Counted from the first letter of the stretch, positions 43,982 to 53,980 are shown. The stretch is 57,723 nt of DNA from Phycisphaerae bacterium (GCA_029260135.1 JAJDDV010000034.1:1-57723), one strand, 5' to 3'. Translations and numbers: made by a program. Notes: generated by a model from the sequence alone, not told the origin.

Positions 43982-45760
43982 CTAGCCACGCAGTCGCGAC
44001 ACCGCCGCACGCGCGTCCGCATCCGAAGGATCCAGCACAATCGCACGCCGATAGTGACCCAGCGCCTCAACCGGATCGCCCACGCGCTCCAGCGCCACAC
44101 CAAGATTGAAATCGACCCCCATCAGCGACGCATCCGCCGCCAAGGCAGCGCGATAATGCGGAATCGCCTTCGCGAATTCGCCCTGAATTGCCAACGCCTG
44201 CGCCAAGTTGTTGTTCGCCTCCGCCGACGTGGGGTGACGCTCCACCGCGCGCCGAAACAAACTGGTGGCCTCCTCGATTTCACCGTGCGATGCCAACGCC
44301 ACACCCGCGTTCATCCAGGATAGCGCATCAAGCCGCTGCTCATCGTGCATCGAAATGTTCACGCCGATCGCCACCAATCCCGCAGCGATCACACGAATAA
44401 TCACCGACCCGGCATCCTTCGCCCGAATCGATCGCCACAACTCCACGCATCCCGCAGCCCCAAACGGAATTAGCAACAACGCAACCGGGTACCGATACCG
44501 CGCCATCACGTAGAACAACGCCACCGCCGCCGCCATTGAAATGATCAACGCATAAAGCACCCACAAGCTGTGCCTTCGACGCCATGTCGACACAACACCC
44601 ACCGCAGCCAGCGGACACAGCACGCCGACATGCCAAACCGAGCCCAGTACGCCCAGCGCCGTCGATGAATCCGCGTAAACCGCCGCGCTCTCGGCGTCCG
44701 CCACCTCGTACGCGTTCCACACCATCCCCATCTTGCGAATCATCAGCCCGATCCAACCGCCCGGATCCGACCGGATGTCTCGCACCGCCCGCTCCATCCA
44801 GAAGTCCGAAACCTCGTGCGAACTCAGCGGTCGCCCGAGTTCCGCCTCGGCCAATGCCGTCGCATCTCGGCGCTCGAACGTCGGCGTCTCGTGCCCCCGC
44901 ACCAACGGCACGTATCGCCCCGTCGCTCCACGATGATTCCCAATGTAGAAGTTAGGGCCCGCTTGAAACGTCGACACAGACCATTCACCACTCACAACGG
45001 CATTACGCACAGCCACTGGTGCCAAGGCAGCAACTACCCCCAAGATGTAGCAAGCCACCGCTGACATCCATCGCCCAGGCCGCCATTGTCGCCCGAGCAG
45101 CCACACCCACACGAACATCACCGGCACCCAGACCAGCGCATTCTCGCGCGTCAACACAAGCAAGCCAACGACACCACCCAGCACACCGGCCAATAGCGCA
45201 CGCTGCGATGTACGCAGCCACCCGATCAATGCCACAACCGCGCAGATTAACAAACAAGCCAAAGATGCCTTCTGAACGATGCCATCAAAGAACAGCGCCG
45301 GGCCATACAACGCCAGCATGAGCCCCGCAACGGTGCCCGTCGCGCGATCCAGCAGACGTGATACACCCATATACATCAAGCCGACACTCGCAGCCCCCAT
45401 CAGAGCCTGCGCGATCCTCACGACTCCCACGCCCGACCCGAAACACTTCATCCATACGGCCAGCACGTACGGGTACAATGGCGCCTGATAGAACGCCTCA
45501 CTTCCAACCCACTCCCCCTGCGCAATACGCTGCGCCCACTGCATATACCCAGCCGCATCGCCGACGGGGTAGCGCGCCGTCGCAACGTCGCGCGTCTCCC
45601 CTATATAGAGCAACCGCAGCACCAGCGCGCCCAACACGATCGCGCAGGCCACGACAAGGTGCCGTCGCCCATCGCCATTGAGAGTGCCACTACGTGGCAC
45701 TCCGTCGAGGCGAGCGCCCTCCCTGCCGTTCTCGTTCCCGTCTCTTCGATAAGCCGTCAT
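43982..45760 (-). CDS. ArnT-like (GT39/GT83) glycosyltransferase with C-terminal TPRs
   Basis: A 592-residue integral membrane protein. After an N-terminal charged tail, LLYIGETRDVA and YPVGDAAGYMQWAQRIAQG look like the first periplasmic loop of dolichyl-phosphate-type mannosyltransferases. Ten or more hydrophobic helices follow. Residues about 485-590 form three TPR units: SWMNAGVALASHGEIEEATSLF, ANNNLAQALAIQGEFAKAIPHY and DFNLGVALERVGDPVEALGHY. It probably transfers a sugar from a polyprenyl phosphate donor, perhaps to protein or lipid; target unknown. The parS region lies upstream. Confidence 0.75.
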   Translation of the reverse strand: MTAYRRDGNENGREGARLDGVPRSGTLNGDGRRHLVVACAIVLGALVLRLLYIGETRDVATARYPVGDAAGYMQWAQRIAQGEWVGSEAFYQAPLYPYVLAVWMKCFGSGVGVVRIAQALMGAASVGLMYMGVSRLLDRATGTVAGLMLALYGPALFFDGIVQKASLACLLICAVVALIGWLRTSQRALLAGVLGGVVGLLVLTRENALVWVPVMFVWVWLLGRQWRPGRWMSAVACYILGVVAALAPVAVRNAVVSGEWSVSTFQAGPNFYIGNHRGATGRYVPLVRGHETPTFERRDATALAEAELGRPLSSHEVSDFWMERAVRDIRSDPGGWIGLMIRKMGMVWNAYEVADAESAAVYADSSTALGVLGSVWHVGVLCPLAAVGVVSTWRRRHSLWVLYALIISMAAAVALFYVMARYRYPVALLLIPFGAAGCVELWRSIRAKDAGSVIIRVIAAGLVAIGVNISMHDEQRLDALSWMNAGVALASHGEIEEATSLFRRAVERHPTSAEANNNLAQALAIQGEFAKAIPHYRAALAADASLMGVDFNLGVALERVGDPVEALGHYRRAIVLDPSDADARAAVSRLRG

Positions 45761-46020
45761 GGCCCGGGATCCTACCAGACTTCGCCGCCGACCGACCGCG
45801 GATCGGCTCGCCCCCCAAAGACACCCGGCCGAGGCGTCATCAGCGCCCGACCGCCCCCGCCTGGCGCGACCAGCCGTGGCCCCTCACCCAGACGAAACGC
45901 TGCGCGCGGAGCCACGTAAGTACTATGTTTACCGTTGTTGCCCTACTATCAGTGTTACGACGAACATATCCGTAATTGAATTGATGCTCTCGCCAACGCG
46001 CATTGCGACGTTTCCATCGC

Positions 46021-46036
46021 TGTTTCACGTGAAACA
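46021..46036. promoter_or_regulatory. parS centromere site
   Basis: TGTTTCACGTGAAACA, identical to the consensus parS palindrome bound by ParB. It lies 834 bases before parB. Confidence 0.93.
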
Positions 46037-46670
46037 ACGATGTGCATTGCCTTCATTCACAGTCGAACTTGGCCAAGCATGCATCACTAACGAAGGCGAG
46101 TGCGCCCTTCGTACGTCCATTCGCCGCAGCGTTATCGGCGATATGAACAGCCCGGCCGGGAACGATCTACGCGATCGGAAGTCACGGTCCGTCTCCTCTA
46201 CCGGCTGGTCCGGCTCTCAAAGCCCGAATGTCATCACGTCACCGGATGATTCTGTACCGGATGGCTACCTTCACTCGATCTCCCTCTTGAACATGGACAC
46301 CAAAAGGACAGAACCAAGGCCGTGAAGCGGCCAGCGGATGCCCAGGCTCACGAACTGCACCGCCAGGTGGATCCATGCACGACTTGGCGGAAAGCTGTCC
46401 GAAACCGAAGCTCGGGCTCCAGATTCAAAGAAGGTGTCCACGCCGGGCCGAGATGTACCGGCCATGCTCTCTGGCAAGCGAACTGATGGGCGCGTGGCCA
46501 AGCGAAACGCCGCCATGTCACTGTGACGTCAGCACGTCGGCGCCAGAGCTCGTCGGGGGGAGCTGTGCCCCCGAGACCCGACGGAATCCATCATCTGGGC
46601 TGCGATGAGCCGCGAGCCCGTTCCGCGGAATCCAACTTCTTGCGCTTTGGCCGTCCATCGAAAAACCCAT

Positions 46671-46686
46671 CGTTTCACGTGAAACA
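46671..46686. promoter_or_regulatory. parS centromere site, second copy
   Basis: CGTTTCACGTGAAACA, differing from the consensus only at the first base. It is 183 bases before the parB start, 650 bases after the first copy. Confidence 0.92.
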
Positions 46687-46869
46687 GGGCGTCACTGATG
46701 TGGCACGGAAGGCGACGAAAGGGCCATGGCGCCGGAAGCGGAACAGGCCGTTTCTCAACTGGCTTTCTTGTTGTACTTGCAGATCCGCAAAATGACGGAT
46801 ATACCGAAGGGCGAAAGCCGTGCGGCAAGAGAGCCGCACGCAAGAAGCCAAGGAATATGGAGGAAACGG

Positions 46870-47826
46870 ATGTCCAAATCCGCCAAACGGCTGGGCCGAG
46901 GCCTCAACTCACTCGTGCCGAATCTTCGAGCGGAGCACCCCGACCCAACGCCGGCACCTGACGAAGGAGCACCTGAATCCCAGCCATCCCCTCCAACGGA
47001 ACGCGAACCCGAGGCCGGAGTCCGAGCGATCATGCTCCGAACGGTCCAGCTCGAGACGAACCCGTTCCAGCCAAGGAGTAATATTACAAATGAACACATA
47101 TTATCCTTGGCAGAGTCCATCCGCCAGGCCGGCGTCCTCCAACCCCTGACCGTCCGCCCACAGGACGGAGGCTATGAGATCATCGCCGGCGAGCGCCGTT
47201 GGCGTGCAGCCCAGGCCGCTGGGCTGACGCACGTTCCCGTCATCCTCCGCGACGCGACGAATGACCAGATGCTCGAGTGGGCACTTGTCGAGAACATCCA
47301 GCGCGAAGACCTCAACGCCATCGACCGCGCCAAAGCCTACCGGGAACTCGCCACCCGGTGCAGCCTCAGACCCGACGAGGTCGCCGAACGACTCGGCGAG
47401 GACCGGACGACGGTGGTTAACTACCTTCGCCTTCTCGAACTGCCCAAGACCATCCAGCAGTTGGTCGCCGCTCGGCACCTGACGATGGGCCACGCGCGCT
47501 GCCTGCTCGGCATCGAAGACGACGCCGATCGAATGCGACTCGCCGAATCGGTCGCGCGAAATGAACTCTCCGTCCGTGCGCTGGAGGAAATCGTTCGGCG
47601 GGAGAAGACCCGAAAGTCCGCGCCTACGGATTCGATCCCCGTCAAAGTACGACCGCGGTCACCGCACATCCAAGACCTGCAACGGCGCTTCGAGGAATCG
47701 CTCAAGACCAAGGTCACCATTCAGGAAGGAAAGCGAAAGGGCAGCGGGCGCATCGTGATCGAGTACTTCTCACTGGACGATTTCGATCGCGTGTCGGAAG
47801 CGCTCGGTGTATCCATCGACGGATAG
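46870..47826 (+). CDS. parB: Chromosome-partitioning protein ParB
   Basis: A 318-residue ParB. The N-terminal CTPase domain has [23 protein letters not shown] and [13 protein letters not shown] (GERR nucleotide-binding motif), followed by [17 protein letters not shown]. The helix-turn-helix for parS binding is at [24 protein letters not shown]. The C-terminal dimer domain ends the protein. ATG 46870 has GGAGG seven bases upstream; the open frame from 46726 is unlikely. No parA flanks it, which is unusual. With the two parS sites it implies that this part of the window is near the chromosome origin. Confidence 0.97.
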   Translation: MSKSAKRLGRGLNSLVPNLRAEHPDPTPAPDEGAPESQPSPPTEREPEAGVRAIMLRTVQLETNPFQPRSNITNEHILSLAESIRQAGVLQPLTVRPQDGGYEIIAGERRWRAAQAAGLTHVPVILRDATNDQMLEWALVENIQREDLNAIDRAKAYRELATRCSLRPDEVAERLGEDRTTVVNYLRLLELPKTIQQLVAARHLTMGHARCLLGIEDDADRMRLAESVARNELSVRALEEIVRREKTRKSAPTDSIPVKVRPRSPHIQDLQRRFEESLKTKVTIQEGKRKGSGRIVIEYFSLDDFDRVSEALGVSIDG

Positions 47827-47927
47827 AACGGCACGGAACGACGCGGCCTTCAAGTGCCACGATATGACACACGGATATCGAATGTCACCTCGGAACGTGA
47901 GCAATCCTTTGCGGCGGCTCTCGCGAC

Positions 47928-48263
47928 TCAGGCGGGGATGGCTTGCGCGAGCAATCGACGCGCCACCCACTGGCGAAACGCCTTCTCATTCATCGCGAGG
48001 AGTTCGACGTCCGACGCGGTCGGTGGTGCGCCGTAGTGGGGATCGGGTCGGTGCGCAGCGACCAACGCGCGCAGCGGCCGCTCACTTGCCCCTTCGGGAA
48101 TAGTGATGCGAAGGAACCCTTCCGACTCGCGACCTTCGATCCGCATGACGACCGTCGCATCGCCGTTCGTGTTGACGATCGGCCGAAGAGCCGGAAGGGC
48201 GGCAAGAATCTCGTCGTGAAGCTGCGTCAGTCGGTGCGCTTTGTGGTAGATATACGTCGCCAT
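47928..48263 (-). CDS. Unknown 111-residue protein at the end of the phage cassette
   Basis: A small protein, last in the cassette, starting ATG 48263 inside the stop of the fibre gene (ATGA). It begins MATYIYHKAHRLTQLHDEILAAL and has a beta-rich middle (DATVVMRIEGRESEGFLRITIPEG). I do not recognise it. Coupling to the fibre gene suggests a structural or chaperone role. Confidence 0.55.
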   Translation of the reverse strand: MATYIYHKAHRLTQLHDEILAALPALRPIVNTNGDATVVMRIEGRESEGFLRITIPEGASERPLRALVAAHRPDPHYGAPPTASDVELLAMNEKAFRQWVARRLLAQAIPA

Positions 48264-49300
48264 CACAATGTCGCCAGCAGGTGGATCCCGAATTCAACGG
48301 AGTAATCGCCGCCGCGTCGCGCGGCACGGCTCACGCCGGAATTCTGATAGAACTCGACCGTCAGATAATCGCCGATCGCAAGGCGATAGACCGTTGCCAT
48401 ATCCCAGTAGTGCGTGTCACTCTTCTTGAAATGCGCCGCAATCGTAACGGCCGATCCCCCGGACGGCGTGTATCGGATGCGGCTGGCAACGCTCCACGCT
48501 GCACCGAATTCCGTGAGAAGGCCTAGGGTAACGACATAGAGACCGGCACTGTTGCAGGTGAGCCGGCCTGTGTTACTGATGGTGCTATGGATGTTGTCCG
48601 TGTCCCACTTCTCGCTGTCGAAGGTAAGCGTCGTCCACACACCACTGCTGCACGAGATGTCGGCCGAGTTGTAAACGCGTGCGCCGACGTTGGCCCGGGC
48701 CGCGGCCCACGCCAGGCCCGTGCTCTGCCCGGAATCCGCCGTCAAGACACGACCATCACCACCGACCGCAAGTCGCGAGACTGCATCCGAACCCGTCGCC
48801 GCCAGCAAATCCCCTTTCGCAGTTGCGATCGATGTCGCAACGAGATCAGTGAGCGTCTTCCCGGCCGACTCGATGGCCGTACCGCCGGAGTTGATTCGAA
48901 GAAGCTCACTCGCGGTGAAGGCTGACGCATCCGCATTCAACCCACCTCGCGCCAGTGCGAGATGTCCGGCGGTGACCTCCGACGCGTTATGATCATGGCC
49001 GGCGTCGGCAAAGTCATTTCCCAGATCGACGTCATGGTCAGGCATTGAGATGGCGCGCGTCGTCGCGGTGGTCAAACCACCCGCCTCAATTCGCACCTGC
49101 TTGGTCGGGTCCGAGCTTCCTTTGACGATCGGAACCGCATCCGAAACCGGCCACGTTGCACCGCTGGCGATATCGTCCAACGCCTGCTGCACGGTGCGAG
49201 GTGAGGGACTCGACCATTCGCCGTCATCCTCGGGGTGATAGCTCAACCGTTCGGCATCGCCGACCGTGTGATGGCGCTGGTTTCGATTCGTATCCGTCAT
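48263..49300 (-). CDS. Tail-fibre-like protein with C1q-type C terminus
   Basis: A 345-residue protein. The N-terminal half has phage-fibre style repeats (VTAGHLALARGGLNADASAFTASELLRIN, GTAIESAG). The C-terminal 140 residues have a jelly-roll look: ARVYNSADISCSSGVWTTLTFDSE, GRLTCNSAGLYVVTLGLL, YLTVEFYQNSG. That pattern fits the C1q-like trimer fold at the tips of phage and bacterial fibres. It has no signal peptide. It probably binds a surface ligand. Confidence 0.7.
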   Translation of the reverse strand: MTDTNRNQRHHTVGDAERLSYHPEDDGEWSSPSPRTVQQALDDIASGATWPVSDAVPIVKGSSDPTKQVRIEAGGLTTATTRAISMPDHDVDLGNDFADAGHDHNASEVTAGHLALARGGLNADASAFTASELLRINSGGTAIESAGKTLTDLVATSIATAKGDLLAATGSDAVSRLAVGGDGRVLTADSGQSTGLAWAAARANVGARVYNSADISCSSGVWTTLTFDSEKWDTDNIHSTISNTGRLTCNSAGLYVVTLGLLTEFGAAWSVASRIRYTPSGGSAVTIAAHFKKSDTHYWDMATVYRLAIGDYLTVEFYQNSGVSRAARRGGDYSVEFGIHLLATL

Positions 49301-49313
49301 GATCGACCGCTTC

Positions 49314-49763
49314 CTACGACGCCAGAACCAGACCTACCTCGAGACCCCAGTTGATGTTCCCGAGGTCGGGGCTGGTCCAGTCGATCCGGATCCGATCCCC
49401 GCTCTGGAACGTCCATGCAGAGGGCTCGCGCGTGTCGTCGGCGCCGATGCGCAGAAAAACGTCGGCTCCGATGCCTGCCTGCGAGACGGTGAAGAGCTTC
49501 GCGTCGAAGGCCGAACCGGTGACCGAATCCAACGAGATGGCCAGCGCCGCTGCTCCGGAAGTGCCAACAAAGTGGCATCGAACGAAGACCAGGCGGAACT
49601 TGTTGTCCAGCCAGAACGTGTGGCCGATGTCCGTCGAGCCCGAAGCGGATTTGGTCACTACGGCCCGTAGCTGCCGAGCGCGAAACTCTTCCTGTTCAAA
49701 CGCCTGCAGGTCGAGCTTGGCGTTCACCATGCGGAGGATTCTCGATCGATCAGTGGCCATCAT
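49314..49763 (-). CDS. Unknown cassette protein with beta-sandwich look
   Basis: A 149-residue protein starting ATG 49763, overlapping the upstream stop. N-terminal helix (RSRILRMVNAKLDLQAFEQEEFRARQL), then alternating beta strands with GNINWGLEVGLVLAS at the end. It resembles a receptor or fibre-attachment module but the family is not recognised. Gap to the fibre gene is 13 bases. Confidence 0.55.
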   Translation of the reverse strand: MMATDRSRILRMVNAKLDLQAFEQEEFRARQLRAVVTKSASGSTDIGHTFWLDNKFRLVFVRCHFVGTSGAAALAISLDSVTGSAFDAKLFTVSQAGIGADVFLRIGADDTREPSAWTFQSGDRIRIDWTSPDLGNINWGLEVGLVLAS

Positions 49764-50209
49764 CAAACATCCAAGGCGTCGGTGATATGACCGGAGAGCT
49801 TCTGTCCCTCCGGAATCTGCACGCGAAATGGAACACCGATCAAATCCGATACGCCGCGATTGAGCCCGGGAATGGTCACGATCGCATCACCGACAAACAA
49901 GATGTCGAGTAGCGTGCGCAGGCGCTTCTGTCCACTCGCACGATATCGGATGAGCAGATCGATCTCGTTCTCAATGGCGAAGAACGTCTCCGCTGCCGAC
50001 CCATCATAGGAGAACACGAAGCCCGAAACTCGATGAAGACCTCGCCTAAAGGTCCCCACCTCTCCGGCGGTCGCATCCTCCCCACCGATGGGAACGGGCA
50101 CGATTCCCGGCTTATAGACGACACTGTGAACACCCTCGATCGCGGTTTCGGTGAAGGGCGATTGGCGCAGCTTCGTCGACGCACCACGTGTAGCCAGAAT
50201 CCAGATCAT
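49763..50209 (-). CDS. Unknown cassette structural protein
   Basis: A 148-residue protein (MIWILATRGAS...). Beta-rich with a Gly-rich segment (VPVPIGGEDATAGEVGTFRRGLHRVSGFVFSYDGS) and LLIRYRASGQKRLRTL. It may be a small tube or neck protein, as it sits after the gp37-like gene, but it shows no clear signature. Overlaps the next gene by one base. Confidence 0.5.
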   Translation of the reverse strand: MIWILATRGASTKLRQSPFTETAIEGVHSVVYKPGIVPVPIGGEDATAGEVGTFRRGLHRVSGFVFSYDGSAAETFFAIENEIDLLIRYRASGQKRLRTLLDILFVGDAIVTIPGLNRGVSDLIGVPFRVQIPEGQKLSGHITDALDV

Positions 50210-50218
50210 GGTTGTCCA

Positions 50219-50698
50219 CTACGCGGCAGGCTCCCGGTTCTTTTGACGCTCGACGGTCACGACGAAAGTGAACGACGCCTCGGCCGATGCCAACCGTGCG
50301 CCTGCCGCGGCACACGGATAACGGAAGGTCCAGCGCCGTTCGTCGAATCCTCCAGCACCATCGATTACGCCGGTGTCGATCAGGCTGTCGAGGTAGTCTT
50401 CCACAGCGCCGACCTTGTCGAGAATGGCAGCGTGCGGATCGGCTTCGATCACGTCGGTCACGACACGAATCGAACCGTTTACTTCGAACACCTTGTCGTC
50501 ATCGATCGTGCCGACCGGTTCGACGGTACTGAGTCGAACCGTTAGAAACGGCCGAGCCCAGCCCGCGATCCGGGCGTCAGCCACGTCGACCTGACGTAGC
50601 GGCTTGGCCGCGGTCGGCGGATCGGCCACCAGATTCGTGCGCAGCTTCGTGACCAGCTCATCGATCGCGGCTTTGATGGTTGTCCGGTCAGGCGTCAA
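50219..50698 (-). CDS. Gp37-like head-tail or tail-terminator protein
   Basis: A 159-residue protein. The start is TTG 50698, overlapping the gp36-like stop. Segment TTIKAAIDELVTKLRTNL at the N terminus and the later LDKVGAVEDYLDSLIDT fit a small tail-terminator or minor tail protein as found after gp36 in Mu-like phages. The family call is by position and shape only. Confidence 0.5.
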   Translation of the reverse strand: MTPDRTTIKAAIDELVTKLRTNLVADPPTAAKPLRQVDVADARIAGWARPFLTVRLSTVEPVGTIDDDKVFEVNGSIRVVTDVIEADPHAAILDKVGAVEDYLDSLIDTGVIDGAGGFDERRWTFRYPCAAAGARLASAEASFTFVVTVERQKNREPAA

Positions 50699-51138
50699 TG
50701 GTCGCTCAACTCCTCGCGCGACAGCAGTCGGTCTTCGCCAGACACCGCCGCGATCGTGCCGCGCGTGGTCGTATCCGCCGGCGGGGTCGATGCGGGAAGC
50801 TCGATGCGCCCCGCGGCCAGGTTTACCAGCCAGGCAACAGCCTGGGCATGCCGTCGCTCCGCAGCTTGTGGAACGGGTGGGCGACGCCCGCGAAGACGGT
50901 ACTCCACCAGATCGAGCGTGATCGTTCCCAGGCTGTCCGACAGATCCGTATGGACGGACAGGTCGATCGGCACCTTGAACCGGCGCGCCAAGTAGCTGTC
51001 CACTTCGCCTTCGGCGCCGAGGCGCGCTTCGTCCACGACGCCCGCATCCGCAACGCCGTTGCCGTCGTCGTCGGTAAGCTGGACGTACGCCGCGCTGCCT
51101 AACCGCACTTCGATGTCACTGTTGCTAATGTATGCCAT
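50695..51138 (-). CDS. Mu gp36-like DUF1320 protein
   Basis: A 147-residue protein starting MAYISNSDIEVRLG, with VDEARLGAEGEVDSYLARRFKVPI, the recognisable DUF1320/gp36 pattern (a helical D..idSyl..R). In Mu the gene lies between the capsid gene and the tail genes and helps form the head-tail connector. Length fits (about 140). The gene runs into the gp37-like gene with a four-base overlap. Confidence 0.75.
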   Translation of the reverse strand: MAYISNSDIEVRLGSAAYVQLTDDDGNGVADAGVVDEARLGAEGEVDSYLARRFKVPIDLSVHTDLSDSLGTITLDLVEYRLRGRRPPVPQAAERRHAQAVAWLVNLAAGRIELPASTPPADTTTRGTIAAVSGEDRLLSREELSDH

Positions 51139-51195
51139 GGCCGTGACTCACTCTTCCGACGGACCTCTTTGGCCCAATCACAACACCTCACCGCG

Positions 51196-52119
51196 TTACG
51201 ACGACAACTGGAACTTGTGTCGGATGGCGTAGTGCCAGTACCCATACGTCATTCGATACCGCGCCCGAACTCCAAAGAGAAACTTCTCTCGACGAAAACC
51301 CTCATCACTGTCCTCGGTTAACGCTGTGAACTCGACCGGTTCGCGATCCTGAAAGATGAACGGGCGCACCGCACCGTCAGTCTTCAGCAAGTACCATTGA
51401 CCCGAATCCGTCAGCCAGGGCAGCGCCACAACCTGCGCCGCGCCGGCAAGGACATTCGACGTGCTACTGATCACCGTGGCGTTCAGCGCTTCCAGTGCCG
51501 TAACGTACATCGTGGTCGGCACGACGCACACCAGGCTTGTCGCCGAGATCGACATCGGATCGCCCTGGTCGTCGTTGTACGTCATCATCGTGGCGATGGC
51601 ACTCCGCAACGCCGCCCGGAATTCGTCAACCGTGGGCACGGTCGGAGCGATCGCAGTGCTCGTCAAGGCGTTGTCTTGCGCACCTGATGATCCCGACACA
51701 TGGTTGGTGCTGAAAAACGGCACGCCGTCGAAGCTGTGGAATCCAGCGCTCGCACCGTTGTCCAGAAGCTGCGCGACGAGGTAGTCCTTGTGCGTAGCCA
51801 CCCGCTGCGCCAACTCGGCGATCCGAATCCGAATCTGGCCCGTCTTGTCGTCGGCGATTTCGTCGCGATCGACCTCGAGCGTCGATTCGTACTTGAGGTT
51901 CTCGACCGAGTACGACTCAGCGTGAAGGCCTCGCGCCACCCGACCGGTACCCCACTCACGCATCCGTGGGATGGATCCCAACCATCGATAGGTCTCGCTC
52001 TCCGCGGTGGATTCGATGCGCGTCGAGAAATCCTGGAAATGCGTCGTTGTCCCATCCAACCGGCTGAAGAACTCGCTCTTCAGCCCCTTCGTCAGCAGTC
52101 CTGTGTTGATGACGGCCAA
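51196..52119 (-). CDS. Mu gpT-like major capsid protein
   Basis: A 307-residue protein of the Mu major head subunit type. It has the N-terminal phrase LTKGLKSEFFSRLDG, then RMREWGTGRVARGLHAESYSVENLKYESTLEVDRDEI, the strong gpT signature, and the C-terminal FGVRARYRMTYGYWHYA. TTG 52119 is chosen because AAGGAGAG lies six bases before it. Forms the capsid shell, together with the decoration protein encoded upstream. Confidence 0.85.
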   Translation of the reverse strand: MAVINTGLLTKGLKSEFFSRLDGTTTHFQDFSTRIESTAESETYRWLGSIPRMREWGTGRVARGLHAESYSVENLKYESTLEVDRDEIADDKTGQIRIRIAELAQRVATHKDYLVAQLLDNGASAGFHSFDGVPFFSTNHVSGSSGAQDNALTSTAIAPTVPTVDEFRAALRSAIATMMTYNDDQGDPMSISATSLVCVVPTTMYVTALEALNATVISSTSNVLAGAAQVVALPWLTDSGQWYLLKTDGAVRPFIFQDREPVEFTALTEDSDEGFRREKFLFGVRARYRMTYGYWHYAIRHKFQLSS

Positions 52120-52189
52120 TGGTTCTCTCCTTGTCTGGGGCTTCGTTTCTCTTCTTCGTTCACGTCGACCTCAAATCAGCACGCTGCGG

Positions 52190-52954
52190 CTACACGTAAT
52201 CCACTTCGACCACGAACGGCCCCGGATCCGATGTGGCACCGTTGGTCACTGTGAGCGTCAAGATATTGCCCGCAGCCGCGTGCGTGTTGCCGACGAGACC
52301 AATGTCCTTCGAAGCGTTGGCCACGGGGAACGTCGTCGTCGCGTCGAACGTCTCCGTTACGACCGTTCCAGCGTCGATGGCCAACGTTACGCTGCAAGTG
52401 TTCGAGTTGTCGATACCCACAGCCGCCGTCGCCTGATTCACGACGCGCGCCGCCACGATGAACCCGTCGTGCTGAAACGCATGAACGGCGCGCGCCGCGA
52501 TGTCCGCGCCAGCCGCCAGATCCTCGACCGCGTGCTGCACGGTCTTGATCCGGCTGCCCTGCGGATCGATGCGAAGAACAATCTCGTTGGTCGTGATGAA
52601 ATCCTGTACGACGCCCACGCAGGAATTTCCAGCGCCGACGAACGTCAACGTGTCGTCCGCCGAGGCGAATACGGGCCGGCCCAGGTCGGTGATCGTAGCG
52701 CCCGCCAGCGTCAAGCCGAAATCACCCAGCGTATAGACTCGAACCGAGATTTCACCGCTCGCGCCGGTCAAATTGTCCGTGGCCTCGTAAGCGACGCCCA
52801 CAAACGCATCGCCTGCAGTCAGCGGCCGGGCGTACCCGCCCGACGTCAGCCCCACCAACGCCCCCTTGTAGATGTTCGTCGCCGCCGCCACCTGAAAGCT
52901 GCGAAGTTCCTGGTCAATGTAGTGGTCCACCTCACGATTAGCCGTCAATGCCAT
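52190..52954 (-). CDS. Capsid decoration protein, DUF2190-like N terminus
   Basis: A 254-residue protein. The N-terminal half (SFQVAAATNIYKGALVGLTSGGYARPLTAGDAFVGVAYEATDN) matches DUF2190 cement-type proteins. The second half is a Thr/Val-rich beta domain. Such proteins bind the outside of the capsid lattice. AAAGGA lies about ten bases before the ATG. The gene lies between the protease/scaffold and the capsid gene, the normal place. Confidence 0.75.
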   Translation of the reverse strand: MALTANREVDHYIDQELRSFQVAAATNIYKGALVGLTSGGYARPLTAGDAFVGVAYEATDNLTGASGEISVRVYTLGDFGLTLAGATITDLGRPVFASADDTLTFVGAGNSCVGVVQDFITTNEIVLRIDPQGSRIKTVQHAVEDLAAGADIAARAVHAFQHDGFIVAARVVNQATAAVGIDNSNTCSVTLAIDAGTVVTETFDATTTFPVANASKDIGLVGNTHAAAGNILTLTVTNGATSDPGPFVVEVDYV

Positions 52955-53020
52955 TGTTCATCGTCCTTTCCATGTGATTCCTATCAACGGATCCAGCCCT
53001 TTGGCGTTCCGATGACGATG

Positions 53021-53980
53021 TTAGTGCCGATCGTTTGGCACTTCTCGATCGCTCACTGCACGAGCGACGAACGCCTCCTCCGTCGTCAGACGTGCCAGCA
53101 GAGGACTGGACCGAAACTCCACGCGAGCTCGCGACGCCGCCGCGCGACGCCGCGATGAACAGGCGTCGCCGTCCGGGCGTGCAGTGACGCCGGGCGTCAC
53201 AACAACCGGCGCCGTGCGAAGCCACTCATCGAACAGATCCTCCTCCCGCGCGACGAGCGCCTCGGCCCAGCCTCGCTGCGCCTCGACGAGCTTGCCGGTC
53301 CGAATCGCTTCAAGGATGCGCTGCTCCACGCGCCGCTCGCCAGACTCCCGCGTCAAATCTGCCAGCCGACGACTCGCGGCAAAGAGCACGTCATGCGGCG
53401 ACGCCTCGTCCGCCAGCTTCAGCTCCCTGCGAAGAAGTGCCATCGGCTCGACACTCTCATCGTTGAATGCGAGCACGACCCGGTTCACGATCGGCTGCAT
53501 GCCGATGATCGCCGGCTTGTTGGTCAGCGCCGCAGAGTGAAGGGCCACCAGCTTGCGGTCCGTCTTGCGAATGATGGCCACCGGTGAGAGATACCGGTAT
53601 TCCTTCGCGGCAAGAACTTCCCGGGCCTGCTCGGTCCACTCGATCTCCGCCAGCAGACCCACACCGGGCTCCGGCAGTAGCCGCTTGATCCATCCCGCCG
53701 CGGGCGCCTGCCCCGAGGGCGACGCATACGTACCCCCAAGCGTCTGATGCTCATAGTCGATCGGAAGATCCGTCGCGTGCGTCTCAAACGCCTCGACGAC
53801 AAGTCGCGCCGACTCATCGTCGACGACGAAGCTCCCATTGCTGCTCTCAACCTGCCCCCACGGAGCCAACAGCACGCGACCGGGGATGCCCTCTCCGCTC
53901 AGCGACGCCGAACGAAGTGTCTTGACCTCACGTCCGCCATCGAGTGTCTTGTCCGGTTTTGTCGTCATCAGAAGTCCCAT
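53021..53980 (-). CDS. Mu gpI-like protease/scaffold protein
   Basis: A 319-residue protein. LPIDYEHQTLGGTYASPSGQAPAAGWIKRL is the core of the gpI protease family (phage I protein), followed by YRYLSPVAI and LVALHSAALTNKPAI. The C-terminal part is charged and helical and would act as scaffold. It cuts itself and the scaffold during head maturation. ATG 53980 is used; ATG 53968 (MTTKPDKT) is an alternative. Confidence 0.85.
   Translation of the reverse strand: MGLLMTTKPDKTLDGGREVKTLRSASLSGEGIPGRVLLAPWGQVESSNGSFVVDDESARLVVEAFETHATDLPIDYEHQTLGGTYASPSGQAPAAGWIKRLLPEPGVGLLAEIEWTEQAREVLAAKEYRYLSPVAIIRKTDRKLVALHSAALTNKPAIIGMQPIVNRVVLAFNDESVEPMALLRRELKLADEASPHDVLFAASRRLADLTRESGERRVEQRILEAIRTGKLVEAQRGWAEALVAREEDLFDEWLRTAPVVVTPGVTARPDGDACSSRRRAAASRARVEFRSSPLLARLTTEEAFVARAVSDREVPNDRH

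Larger units (their letters stand above)
45761..46869. other. 1.1 kb non-coding stretch with two parS sites
   Basis: No protein is supported between the divergently oriented glycosyltransferase and parB. It holds perfect and near-perfect parS sites at 46021 and 46671. I find no DnaA-box cluster, and no parA. Some small frames begin MFHVKQ only because they pass through parS. Confidence 0.7.

Noticed and set aside
45840..46037. Short minus-strand frame starting MFHVKQ
   Set aside because: The start text comes from reading through the parS palindrome; the rest has no features.
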